A DNA stretch of 64,000 nt from Numida meleagris (taxonomy: Eukaryota; Chordata; Aves; Galliformes; Numididae), in NCBI RefSeq assembly GCF_002078875.1, contig NC_034438.1:70477405-70541404 (forward strand), in the 5' to 3' direction. Below are positions 12,401 to 25,200 of this stretch, piece by piece (the stretch's first letter is position 1; the number at the start of each line of letters is the position of its first letter). A model generated the notes under the pieces. The model worked only from the letters and a program-made list of their open reading frames with translations, was not told the origin of the DNA and made no database searches. Made by a program: the position numbers and the translations under genes.

Positions 12401-15400
12401 AAACAAAGGCCCTGCAAACTTACAAACATGGGTGACTTCAGTAATCTTGCTTCTGACTCAAATTGGAAGCATACATGCATGTATGTGCCCAGCTGTTACT
12501 TCAAGCAATACCAGAACTAGGCATTTTATTCATTCCCTGTGAAAAATAGAACAACGAAAAATGGAGTACAACAGGTTTGATCAAAATAATTTTTAAATAA
12601 TGCAGACTAAGAAGAACATCAGCGTGTTATCAACACTGTTGTTTTTCTCCTTGAGCCAAAATATACCAGATGCTATGAACAAAATCTTCTCTGTCGCAGC
12701 TGAAACCAGGATAAATACATACCTCACTGCAGACATTGTTGTGAGAAGATAAGCACTGTATCACCCTGACTAAAATCAGTGATTGTCTGTTTCAATTCAG
12801 TCTTGGGGCTAAGAATATTTTCCAATGCATTTTTAAAACTATTATTCCTGAAAGAAATAAAATGGACATATCTTCAGCATCAGCATGCATTGCACAACCA
12901 GCTTGTTTTAGTTCATAGAGAAGCAACGTCTTAACTTCTAGTTCATTAGAAGCAACCATGCTCTGACTCAGAATATTACCAAGGACAGAGACCTGCAAGG
13001 CACCTATTGATAAAGCATTATTTAAAAATAATCGATTGTATTTAATGTCTAAAATTATTTACATTTAGAGCTGAGGTTTTGCTCATATCTGAATGAATAT
13101 AGTGCATATATGTATTTCATGTCAGATTTTAAGAGAAAATATTTTTCCAGCATCTATGTTCTTCAGTGAAATACTGGGATACAAGTTCTTCCTTATCTCA
13201 AAGGGATCCGAAACTTTTAATATTTTCCATCCCAAATGAGATCTGGTAAAAAACTTCTTGTTTTACATTTCACATCTTTCATACTGACAGAGAAATTATT
13301 GGAGCTTAGAGTTAATAAGCAATGCTCCAGGTGGAAAGGCTGTCATTTCAGTGAAGAATTCTGGTAGCATAACAAAATGCAAAGCAGCCATTTCATCAGA
13401 GAACACCTCTGCAATTCCAACCACTCAGGCTGTCAATTAAAACATTGTTTTACCGCATAACTGACACCAGGTTCATAGCAAAGAATTCAGATTCATTCCA
13501 TTTCGAAAAAAATTGCTGTGTGACACCTCAACAAAAGGAATAATCTGGCAACTGTATATTGTTATCTTCAATAACAAATTGCATAACATTGCCTCAAAGG
13601 TGCTGACATGTTCTGGTCACAGTAATCAAAAATCCAAGAGCTGCTTACTGTTCAGTTTAGACACAATTCTTGCGTTTGATAAATGTAAGTGTGCCTAAAC
13701 ATAGCTTGAAACGTGTCCCACATTCAATACCTCAATTTCTCACATGGAACAACCAGGCTTGGGATTTATTAGACTAATCCTGCTCTAAACTATACAGATC
13801 TCCCATATGACTTCACTCTGGGCTAGGAATGCCTGGCTATATGAGTTGAACAATGGCTTTTTTTTTAGTTTAACACTTGGGTTGAACAGTAGTAGGTGAG
13901 CTGTCCTGAGTTTTGTTGGGATGAAAGGCCTCTTGTGTGACCTTGCTATGAATCCCATTTTGTCCCAAAAGATTTGCCGTCCCAAAGACATTTCAGAAAA
14001 AAAAACATTGAACAGATAAAAAATCAGATATGCGTCAAGAATTATACAGTAAAACCACAAAAAAAAAAAATTGTATTTTCATACACCATTTATTTTATCT
14101 CTCATATAATTCTGATAAATTTATGAATCTGTGCATCTTTCAGATAAACCTTAAAAACACAGGTTTTGTCTATTAGAAATTATAAAAGCACTCTTAACAT
14201 GGAAATGAGGCATTCATGAAGGAACACAATTGACTTTCTTGACAATTATTGGAAAAATAATACTAACTTTTTTCAAGTAGATCTAATTCTACATCACAGA
14301 GATGAATTATAAGTTTCCATTTTGCAATATATTTTTAAAAGCATAATTCACAGACTGTATATGACCAATTTGCCCACTCTCTTAGAGGCATAAATGCCAG
14401 TGATTTGCAAAGGAAACAAGCTCACAGAAGCCTGAATTCCATCTTTAAGCTGTCCACTTTAACGTTTATGAAAACATATCATGTTTACAAAGGCAAAAAC
14501 TACAGTACTTCTCTAAATAAACTGCTTTACAGTGGAATCAAACAAAGCTAAGAAGTGTTGTATAAGATTTCGTAAATATATTTAAACAATTGAAAAAGGA
14601 GAAATTATTATACATCCCAAAATAGTTATTTCTAATAACTACTGAGTTGAGGTTCCTTAACAATCTTTTATGAAAGTTTCCTGCCTCTCAGGTTGTTAGT
14701 AAGACTATGTCCTAGTAGCTTAAGCTCAGTAGTGGCTACAGATGAAGTTATTAATACACACAAAAGTCCTTTAGAGTATGTACCTACCTGGGCTTGTGAG
14801 TATGCTGCAAAAATGCATTTTCAGAAAATGATCCTCAGAGAAAAGAAAATCTAAAACAAGCTGAATGCATGTAAATACAGGGAAGGCAATGCTAATTAGG
14901 CACTATGGTGTGCTGGGAAAAGCTCTCTGGTGGAAGTTCAGTCAGTGGAGAAAAATATCTCCTAAACCACCAAGCTTTTGATTTAAACAATGATAAGAAA
15001 GGTCAAGATCCATCATTCAGAAAGAATGGAACCAGAAAGGCTCCTCTTCTTCAGGTTTTTCTGCAAGATATAAAAATCTGACAATCACAGATGGATGAGA
15101 GCAATAAATTTTAACCCGAAGAAAAATGGTTTTCATTACAAGATAATAAGACTATTATGCACAATGGACTTCACAGGTGAATAATGGTAGGAATTGTAAC
15201 AAAATTAAGCATGTGAAAAACAATGAAAACTTTAGGGATGCAAAATCCAATCAATACAACATAAATTTCAAGGAGAATAATGTTTCTTGAACACAAGGCA
15301 CTGGGATTTTCTATTGAGAAGCTCAAAAAAGTGCCTTTGAAATGCATGAAGATCTGGACCTTGCTAATTGAAAACAATGTCACATAAGCAAGAAATAAAA

Positions 15401-18400
15401 CGTCTCCCTTCTGTCTCATATGTCTTCACTAGAGAGAAATCAATATTCTTGACATGAGTACATTGATGTAATTGAAAAAAGGTTAAGCTGGTGTACTTCA
15501 CCATATGTGCTCCTTGGATCTGGCCCAGTTACATCTGCAATGAAACTATAAAAGCCATATTCTGCCAGGGCTGCAGTGGGCTGGCAAGTTCTAGGGCATT
15601 CTGCAGAGTTCTTTTGGTGAATCTCTGTAGGACTGTGAGCCAAAAATTCACACAGTAACGCAGAGTGTTTCCTCTGGGCTCTGTCAGCAGCAGAGATTGT
15701 GGTATCCAGCAAAGAACTAGTGAGTAACATATTCTCACTTCTGAGCACTAAGTACCCTGGGTGCTGACAGAAAGGATCTTACCATGAATTACCCATAGAG
15801 CTTAGGGAAAAAAAATAAAGTTTGTCCATAATCTGCCATAAAACATTACAACAATTGCAGGCAGATTCAAATTCCAGCCTGACATGTGTACACTTCATTC
15901 CAGGACGACAGGAACTTTTCTGTACAGGGATCCATTCCCTCATACTACTTTTGCAGCTGTCAAGCCACCAGTTATGATCTGACCACTCTTAGTTCACCTT
16001 CTGTGACCACCACATCCTCACCATCCCATATGCTGTTAGTCCTTCACAGTAGTGATGATTATTAACATATATAGGAATAAAAGTTAAAAAAAGTTTGAAC
16101 AGAACATGGCAAGTAGATGCCATGCAGATCATTATCGGTGTGTATTCCATGAGTAGACTGTACAGACTGTAATAAATGCTAACCTGTCTACCAATTGTGA
16201 CTAACAGTCCTTCACAGGGAAAAAAATGTTGGAAAACAGCAATTGCTCCTAGGTTGCCATGTAAGTGTGGAAACTGAACATAGTTTCCCTGCATATTCTC
16301 TCTTCTCAATTTCTTGCTTCAAATGCAGCTAGACAGTCTCTTGGCCCTGTTTCTCCCAGACTCCATTAAAATGAAGAACACAACATTTCTGCTTCCTTCC
16401 ACCAAGTTATCACCAAAATACCCACTTTCTTCAGTTTGCCATCAGTTAACAGCATTTGCCTGTTTAGTAATTAATACACCTCTGATTTAGCCGACTGGAT
16501 TATAGAGTAACCTAGAAAACCCTTCTGCTAACCAGATTTTAAAAAAAAAGAGAGAGATTGATTGTAGTTTCCTCATTTATGTTTTGAATTAAAAACCACT
16601 CACAACTTCACTACGTTGTGCCAGAGTATGGGACAATGCCAAAAACAGTGCTCTATTATTGTAGGCAATGATCAGTTTTCAACTTGGAGAATCTGAGTAC
16701 GGTTGTGTCGATAGCACTGTCGTCATGGAAACACGCTGTTGTTCTCATTTAAAGATATAAATCTGCCCTAATTTTAAACAAGAGTTATCTATTTAAACAA
16801 GAATATCTATTTTGGCAACTTTATATAACTTCTCAATAACAGCAAATAACTCCGGTCCAGCAGATCATGTCAACAAGACAGTCATCTAAGGATGAGTCAA
16901 GTATCTACCCGTCATATTTGTAACATGTGACATTCCTAACATTACACCAGCTGCCAAGAGTGTATTTTACTTTGTACCAATCCTATTTCCACACACAGAC
17001 AATTATGGTGCATTCAGCAGATAATGCAATGCTGAAGACAGTGTCAAAGGTTGTAAATGTCTAGAAATTTTGCTGGAGTAGCCTATTAAGAAAAACAACC
17101 TCAGTATATTAATGCTAAAATAATATAATGCACAATTGTTGTTTTGAAATTCATACTTTACTTTGAATCAAGAGATAGTATAACATCTAAGAATAAAATG
17201 AAACTTGACGCCACACTAAAGTTGATGAAATTCTGTTTAGTCACACTTGTATTGATTTTGATTCTCTTATTTATGTGGAATCAATACAGAGCATAGAGAA
17301 ATATGAGTTTAAAACAGTTGGATTTAAAACTAAAGGCTGCATTTGTGTATTTAAAATGATAATTTTTCTAAGAATTTAATGGAAGCTGAACTCCATCTTA
17401 ATTCTCATCATATCATATGAACCTTAGTATCCTTTTTTATTGGGATATTTACACTAACAAGGATTACAGTGTATAGGAAGTTGCAAAGTCATGGATTTCT
17501 CTCCAAAGAAAATGCTGTGCAATTCACATCTCAGGAGGTGCTGTGGATGACCTGTTAGTAACCAAAAGACCCTTCTGTAGCTTCAACTGTATAACCCTAC
17601 CCCTTTCTCAAGTGCAGCTTAGCTCTGCTTTCCTGTCAACCTCTGCTTGAGGGAGAAGATAAGCACGAAGAGCTCCACAGATTGTTTCTGATCTCAGCTC
17701 CTTTTCCCCTTAACACAGCCAAGAGTTGTGTCAGCAGCTACAGTTTCTTCCTAAAAACAAGTGCTGATACTCTGGACAGCCCAAATTGCAGATTAGGGAT
17801 GTGAATAGCATCCTTCATCTTGGAAGGGTCAGAGAAATGAAACATTCCCTTGGACTGCATTTTTCTACTGTCTGGGCATGATGTCATATGAACAGAGCAA
17901 GAAATCCTCTGGAAAAGGAATAGAACAGAAGGAAATAGGGGAAAAAATATTTTCCTGAGACTTCATTGATTTAACAAGTATTATAACTTTGTTTTCTTTG
18001 TCTAAGCCTGCAACTGTAAAGATGAGCCTGCTGAAACATAAATGACTTCTAATGAATTTTTGTACTAGATAAAACAGTGTAACTGTACCAGATCAAAGAC
18101 CCACCACATCCCTCTCATAGAAAATGGATGGCTGAAGTTTACCACAACAGAAAAAGGTGATTTTTCCCAGAGTAGCTCCTTGAAGTTTACAGATTTCCTG
18201 AGCCAAAACTCATGTAGTAGTATCACGTTTAGTAGTTCTTAATGGACTGACCTTCCTATCAGTAGAGATAAGAGTCTGTTTTTTTTGTTGTTGCTGTTTG
18301 TTTGTTTTATTTTCCATTATAAGTCAGCCTAACTCAGCATCTTGGTCTTCTGGAATACTTCGAAAAATTATTCTCACTCACCATTCTAGGTTTTCTCAAA

Positions 18401-18542
18401 AACCTATGTTTTCTTCCATTTATTTTCTGCTTACTTTTAAATCATTCTTGCTGAACCGTTTAATTTTCCATCAGCATATAAACTGAATCACTGGCAACAC
18501 ATGCCAAAACAAGGAAGCAAATTTGGTGCCAACCCATGACAT
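9402..18542. other. Long repeat-poor unique stretch, no recognised gene
   Basis: About 9 kb without a recognised transposon. An A17 run lies at about 9487-9505. Several frames of 70-106 codons occur (e.g. 9868-10152 plus, 9945-10178 minus, 15440-15748 minus, 15989-16309 minus), often overlapping in more than one frame. I see no domain and no consistent splice structure. The minus frame at 9945-10178 contains a hydrophobic run (LAVLIIMLIWLLVLG), but two other frames are open there too. Low repeat content makes this a reasonable place to look for conserved non-coding elements, which cannot be judged from one genome. Confidence 0.45.
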
Positions 18543-19015
18543 TGTGGTGGGCTGGCCCCAGCCTGCAGCCAAGCACCCACACAAATGGGACAAGGGGAAA
18601 ATAAGAACAAGGAGCAAAAAAGTAATGAGTTTTACAATCACAGGCAAAGCAGACTCTGTTTTAGGAATTTAACTGAATTTTAAGCATATAATTACTGAAC
18701 TGGATATTGGGAAACAAGACAAGCATTTAAATATCTAAGAAAGACACCTTGCCTCCTCCTTTCCCAGGCCCAGTCTCAGTCTGTGCAATTCCTTGGGCTG
18801 TGCCTGCTCTACCACGCCTCTGGTCTTGCTCTTCCTTTCTTGGTATTTATCAACCGTAAATGTTTATCAACCTTAAATGTGTTTTCACGGAGGTGCTACA
18901 TATTTGGCTGATGGCACTGACAGCTGTGTCCTGTGCAGGTGTCCTGCTGGGCCGGCTGGAATGGGCTGTCTCAGAAACATAGAACTTGAGGAGGACATTT
19001 CAAAAATGACTCCCA
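18543..19015. mobile_element. Decayed, internally deleted avian ERV LTR
   Basis: It starts TGTGGTGGGCTGGCCCCAGC and continues with 'agccaagcacccacac', an A/G-rich block and 'acaggcaaagcagactc'. It finishes with 'cacggaggtgctac', 'ttggctgatggcac', 'gggccggctggaatgggct' and 'tcagaaacatagaacttgagg'. These blocks occur in the same order in a widespread avian LTR that is normally longer, so the middle is probably deleted. The 3' border is not clear. A 17-bp unit (tttatcaacc-taaatg) is duplicated in tandem at 18846-18862 and 18863-18879. No retroviral genes are adjacent. The family name is not assigned. Confidence 0.55.
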
Positions 19016-20425
19016 TCTTTCTTAAATTATTACAGCATCTGCCTAATTAAATAACTAGTCCCCCCTGGTCAGGGAATTTTTACCAGCATGTTTGCAGATA
19101 GTCTCTAAATCAAATATTCTGAGCTATGTCTGTAACTTCGTCTTGTTGCGTCAGGTTTGTGGGCCCTGGTTGTAACTACCAAAATTTTGATAACATTCCC
19201 ACTAATATAACTCTTTGATTTTCCCCATAGCCACCTTCTTTAAATAATGCAAATGAAAAGACATCTTTGGAACAAATGTTACTGCCTTCACAGCAATGAT
19301 CCATATCACAATGTATCTTTTAGATATGCAAGCTCCAAGCATATGAAACACAGGAAACTGTAAAAACTTAAACTAAATTACATAAACACACGCTACAGCA
19401 AAATATTTCAGTGAATGCTGGCTTTTTCTGGTACGTAGATATAATGGTGGGGAACATGTCAGATTGACTGTCAGATTCCTGATTTGCCTGCATTCCACTC
19501 TGTGTTTGACAAGGTGTCAAGAAAAATACGGCATTTTACAGCATGCTGTTACTTGGATCTTTCTTACTACTACATCCTTTACTTCATGTTATCAAACAGG
19601 TGCCATCAGTACCTGCTGCAGCATAACTACCTGGCCTGTTAACTGCTAAGGATGAAGGTAGGCAGCGTTGGTCCCAGAACATACCACACAAATCTTTGAA
19701 GGCCTGCTCTGTGGGCTGAAGTTGGACTACAATATATTTAAGCACAACCTGAAACTCTTCAACTCACCATAAAATCAAGAGTCTAACTTGCTTATTATTT
19801 GCGCCCACTAAAACTTTGATTTCAGAGCAACTGGATAGTTTTTACTGAAAGATTACTGCAGTCCAGCAGTGGTTTACATCTTGACAGCTTCACGTGTCAT
19901 GATGATCAGTACCTGGTGCTTACATGGCTCAGTATAGAATCTTTAAATAATAACAGTTATTATGTGATTTTTTCACACACCTCATTATTCCCCAAGGGAT
20001 TTTGTTTTGAGCCTTCTCCTCTCAGTGGTCTTTCATTTTCTAAACTAAAACTGAATAGAACAGTACTACTTATCCTTGTCTATTTTTGCATCTATTCGGT
20101 CATTCTCATCCTTTCTTGTCGAATACAACTTGTAGAGGGACAAAAATTGACTGCAGTGTTGCTACAGCATACAGAGGCTTATGCTTAAGACAACACAGCC
20201 CCAGACTTTCTTGAGAGCACAGTGCAGAGTTACTACTTATTTTAAATTAAATAACTACCACCTCAGAAATAATTACTAATCCTTGTGTTCTCGTATGAAA
20301 ATTTAACATCAGCAGACAGTATTATTATAAGAAATTTTAAAATACATAGGGATTAAAGGTTAAAAAACAAATTGTTTCCAATTTCTTTTACAAATTTTAA
20401 ATGAAAATATTATAGTTAAACTTAC
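19016..20425. other. Unique DNA, no recognised gene
   Basis: Short unrelated frames only (e.g. 19464-19649 and 19916-20188 plus). No repeat recognised. Confidence 0.45.
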
Positions 20426-20560
20426 TGATATTCTGGAATTGTATATGCACATTTGGACAGTGGAGTAAGAGAGTTTGTTCATTTTTCCTTTGTCTGAACC
20501 AAGTTTTTTCATTCTGGTAAATAATTCAAGGCATCTTGGCAAGGTGAAATATATTTGTGG
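20426..20560 (-). CDS. Candidate coding exon, unidentified gene
   Basis: On the minus strand, 135 bases lie between a possible acceptor (branch-like CTAAC, then '...ccttacaag') and a strong donor (ATATCA/GTAAGT). The only sensible frame is 45 codons in phase 0 at both ends, containing PRCLELFTRMKKLGSDKGK and then LSYSTVQMCIY. The open frame continues upstream past the assumed acceptor for about 20 codons, so the 5' border is uncertain; an alternative acceptor lies at 'cttgccaag'. I do not recognise the protein. It lies 1.5 kb downstream, in minus-strand order, of the candidate at 22106-22212, but the phases do not join, so a missing exon or a false call must be allowed for. It may be chance. 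Confidence 0.22.
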
Positions 20561-22105
20561 CTTGTAAGGTATCCAGGTTAGTGGAATGACACAATATTCA
20601 ACAGGAAGAACATGTGTATATATAATTTAACTACAGCAAAACTGACAAATTAGAATATCCAAAATAAACCAGCCCAAAGCAACTATTGTAAAATAGCCTA
20701 TAAATCGTTAGGAAGCTCCTTAACATTGGTTATTAAGCAAAACCACACGTCTTACAGAAGTTGGTTTGGGAAATACTGTAAACACTTCCACCTTTCTCCC
20801 TCTCTGCAGGTACTCTCCAAGTAACAGAACATAAGCAACTTTTGAATGATGCAGTTATCACCACAGTAATATGTTTATCTTAATCATAAAGTTCTTGCAG
20901 TATCTACATTTATCAGAAAATGAGCTCTATGAACATAATCATACATGAAGGCATCTTCATGCCTTTCTTCGACATTTGCTGTGCAAATCTTTCTCACTGG
21001 AAACCAAAGACTACTTTCATGATATATAGCTTTGCTTTCAAACAAATGGTTGTTTGAACAAAGCCTTGCTCATCAAGCTCACTGAAGTAACCTCACAAAA
21101 AACACTTAAGTTCAGAGCTTGAGAAAGCAGAGAGATGAAAAGTGAATCGGAAAAACTGAGGACAATGCCTCAAAAAATGTTTTACTTTTAAAATTCAAAG
21201 TCTTTCCAACACATGGCTTTCACTTTTTTTTTTTCAAGACATAATCTCCTTCCCCAGCACTTAATTTCTCAAAGAATACCCCTCACTTCCTCTACATATA
21301 CTTCAGCCACTTTGATTCTTTTAGTCTGTGACACTCATAACAGTCGCTTCCCTTCACAACCGAATCAGTGACAGAGGACATGAAGGAAAAATCTTAAATA
21401 TTGCATTTAAAGGATCAGAGAGTATTTTGGGGGGAGGAGAGTGGAGGGTTTCGGGGTGATTCTATTGATTGGTTGATACTTCTACTTTCTGTGATGATTT
21501 GTTTGACAAAAATGTAAATATATGTATATTTTTGCCAAGGAAAATTTTATTCTATTTGCGATAGTAAAAGTAAAATGGTAAATGAGGACAAGAGGAATAA
21601 GCCAGAATATTTTGGAAAAAAAAAAATTGAAATCTTCCAATTTGAAAGTGCAAGTATCTGTTTTAGATTACTAAAATATAATTTGATATATATATATATA
21701 TACATATATATTTATAATTTATTTTTTTACATATGATTTTATGCTTTTTCATGGAAGAATATAAAACCTGTGTATCTCCCTTGGATAAAATCTTTAATTC
21801 CTGGATGAACATGTAGTTGCCAAGTACTTTATTTTTGCCCGGTTCCTCTAGTTTTCTCAAAAATATTAGCCAACACATCTTCATTTGCCTGCTTATATTT
21901 CAACAACTTTTATCTTTGAATAGGTGAAAACCGTCACTCACAATGACTTATTTCATCAAGTCCTTAAATCTTTGATTAGAGCAAATAAAAAAAAAAAAAG
22001 CTAATTAAACATTTCCTCATTTCTCGGCCATGTCAGCATATCAAGCATATCAAGGTCTTATTATTTTATAGTTGCCCAATAACTTAATTAAATTTCCAAA
22101 CATAC
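20561..22105. other. Unique AT-rich DNA with a TA microsatellite
   Basis: A (TA)n run lies at about 21686-21712. On the minus strand around 21790-21890, two adjacent frames each look weakly coding (about 19 codons, then about 20 codons after a frame change). This could be a broken exon or chance. Confidence 0.4.
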
Positions 22106-22212
22106 CAATATTTTGCATATTCCGAAGGCACAAATTTTCACAGTCCAGAAGATATACATGTGGGAAGTTGGTCAAGTTATCCAGTGTTATCAGTGATGAC
22201 ACACCTGGAAGT
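22106..22212 (-). CDS. Candidate exon with leucine-rich-repeat-like peptide
   Basis: On the minus strand, 107 bases are bounded by a good acceptor (GTTTATTTTAG) and a good donor (AATATTG/GTATGT). Only one frame is open through the segment: one base, 35 codons, one base. The peptide includes LPGVSSLITLDNLTNFPHVY, then LLDCENLCLRNM. The L..L.L..L spacing resembles a cysteine-containing leucine-rich repeat, which would suggest a protein-binding role if real. The resemblance is loose and no gene can be named. Phase in is 2 and phase out is 1, which does not match the candidates at 29.8 kb or 20.5 kb directly. Confidence 0.27.
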
Positions 22213-25200
22213 CTAAAATAAACAAAACTTATCTGTTTCCTCTCCTTTGAGATATCTGCTATGGCAACCCAAAGAAAGCTTTTTTTAAACCAAATTTCAC
22301 ACTTCAAATACATCTTTTGCTGATGATAAACACAGTCATAAATGTGAGTTAGCAAGTGAAATGCTAAACAGGAATCAAACCAAGCGTATTCGTACCACAG
22401 CTCATATTCTCACTAGAAACAAAAATGGTTTTGAAAAACAAAAAACATGTCAAGAAAGCAAGTGAGTTATTGCTTTAACATAGTTCATCAATGTTGGCCC
22501 TACAGAGGTCATTACAAAAAATGCAATTGGTGAAGATCATTTTCCTATTGTTCAATTTCTCCTTATGCAAAATATGACTAAATATGCACCTGCAATTTAT
22601 AAATGTTTGATTTTACAGGCTACAAAGCTCAGATTTAATTGCTCTGCATTGCTCCTGACACAAGAAATACTGAGAAATTATACAACATTCAGATTTATTT
22701 TTTGATTGTTGATGATATTTTAAGAATAAGAAAACGTTTGTTGCATCGGTTACATTAAAATCTATGACCTACACCAGTAAATGGATGCACCTGCTGCTCT
22801 GATCTCCTACATATCAGAAATTTAATATACATCATAGAAAGAGTGTAAACTCTCCACAAAAATAAGGTTACAATTATAACACTCATCGTGCAAACAAGAT
22901 GCTCAAAAATAAAACTTCACAGCTATTCATGCTGTCTTTGTGACATAAACTTGTTGAATATAATGGGTGTTTGTAAAGAAGGACCTTCAGAAATCTTGCA
23001 CCCTTTTTTGTGTTTATTTCTCTGCATCTTCAGTCCAAGTACTTTGATTGAACAAATTATTCTTTCATGTAGTAAAACCACTTCAGATGACTGTAAGATG
23101 CCTGCAAATTTCCTTTCTATGATTTCTATTTCTTTTGTTTGTACAGAAGATCTCAGTGTTGTATTTTTCCATTGGCTTTCCTGTCAATGTTTTAACTTCT
23201 ATACAAACAGTTGTATTTTCCCACCTTTTTTACTTGCTGTACCATAGCTCTTAACCTTTTACAAGCAATTACTTGAGTAGACCAATTGTTTTAAAGTAAT
23301 AGTTATATATCCAATGGGTCCATGAGTTCCATCATCAAAGTGACTTAGGGTGCTGAGTACTCAGATTTAATGAGAGACAAGAGACACTGAGCTCTGCAGA
23401 AGGTCGATTCTTCATTTCTGCCCTATAGTTCTGTGTTAGACTATATGTTCTGTTATGCATTGATGGGGAAAAGTTTCTTCAGCAAGAAATATGGCAAGTT
23501 ATAATTCTACTATGGATTCATAGTATCAACCCTTTACGTGGAAACAGAGATCTCAGACCTCCTACACAAAAGGCAGAGCAGAGCGCAGCAGAGTGGAAGA
23601 GATGGTGCTGCCAGAGAGTGGGAGTGAAAGAGTAAAACCTTCACAAAACCCTCTGCTGCATCATTCCCCTGGGAGACTCAAGAAGGGATCAGCCCTTCTT
23701 CAAATAACAAGAGACAAAGTGGATAACATCTTCAACAAAATAAGCAAAAAACTTTGCTGGAGAAGTCTGAAGAATAAATGCTCTTTATATGTTCTTTTTC
23801 ATGTTACTGATGAGATAGCTCACTTTCTGAAACATGATATTCCATCTGAGGACACATCAACACTACCAAAACATTCACGAAGACAACTGCCACTAGAATT
23901 CTGGGGTGGAATATATGTAATAGGTTAATCGTCTATACACATTTTGTCAAATTTTTTAATTTTTAGAGCCTCAAGTATATACAGTATAAAATAATTTGTT
24001 ATACATTTTTAATTAGTTTTGTGATATGTATTTGATTAATGGTTCTGTTATTCTAACAATGTGGGGTCAACGTACAAGTAACAGTCATCTAAAGAACACA
24101 TGCCAATTTGCCAATCCAAGAATGCCAAAGGTGGGATTACAGAGGATGCACACATTATAGGTACATTTATTCACTTTTGAGAATTTGTAAAGACAACAAA
24201 TTTTGCATTTAGCGGTTGCTTTTTTTTTACGTGAAAATAACATAAATTAAATGTTGCATGATAAAATCTAAAAAACAGACAAAAATAAAGTACAAGTATG
24301 TCTTTCAAAATGTTAGAATTAGAATAAAGATATATTTCAAAATTGGAGATAATTTCAAAATGATCCTTTGTAAGACCAGCTTTATAGTCATGAAGATGGT
24401 AGGAAATATAAATTGTCAAAAAAATAAATTATTGATAAGATTTCTGAAGGGAAATTAATGAAGTATTGTCTACAAATAACAAATGAAATGCATGGTATGC
24501 AGCATGGGAATTTTTAAACATAATTTTTGGAAAGGCAAACTGTCTACAACATCTGCAGTTTCTGCACCTCTGTACAGAAAAAGTGACTGCAACTGTTATG
24601 GTCTCTGTAGTCAACAAGTTAAAACAGATTTTTAACAGCTGTGGTAAAATATCCCAATAGCTTTATGGTTTTTTTTGACTTGTTGACTTGACTTATTTTT
24701 TTAATGTTTTCATTAAAAAATATTAAAACATAAAAGACATTTTGTTCCAAAAATAAAAGTTTTGTTATCTATATACATTTCCTACATTATACATTTTTAT
24801 GTGCAGCCCGAGGCAATTGCTCTTCACTCACTGTGGCCCTGCCAAGCCAAAGGCTGGACACCCTTGCTTACAGACTTAAAAACTTAAAAATCATCTACTC
24901 AGCGTCATCTTTATCATCAACATCGCCATCATTATTCCTAGTATTATGTTTCAGTTTTTATTCTCTAGGGCCTTTTCCTTTCAAGCCCAAAAAATTTACT
25001 GGTGTTATCCCTTAATCACAGACAACTGAATACATTTTCCATTTGAAAGGCATAAATGAAGATCAGAGAAGATCTGAACAAACTCTCCTACTTGCAAGAA
25101 GACTTGCAAGCATTCAGCTGTTTAATGAAGGAGAGACAGTGGAAGTATTGTAGCTCTTCGAGCACTGCAAAAAAAAATTACTACAAGTGTCCCAAAATGC

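Noticed and set aside
15440..15748. 102-codon minus-strand frame with mixed composition
   Set aside because: A second minus frame of 69 codons is open over the same bases and no splice pair fits well.
23593..23928. 111-codon plus-strand frame with protein-like composition
   Set aside because: No domain, no splice pair, and AT-rich codon use. Kept only as a note in the surrounding stretch.
25045..25160. Two overlapping plus-strand frames that both look coding
   Set aside because: Both frames look equally plausible, which shows how easily such impressions arise. No donor follows.
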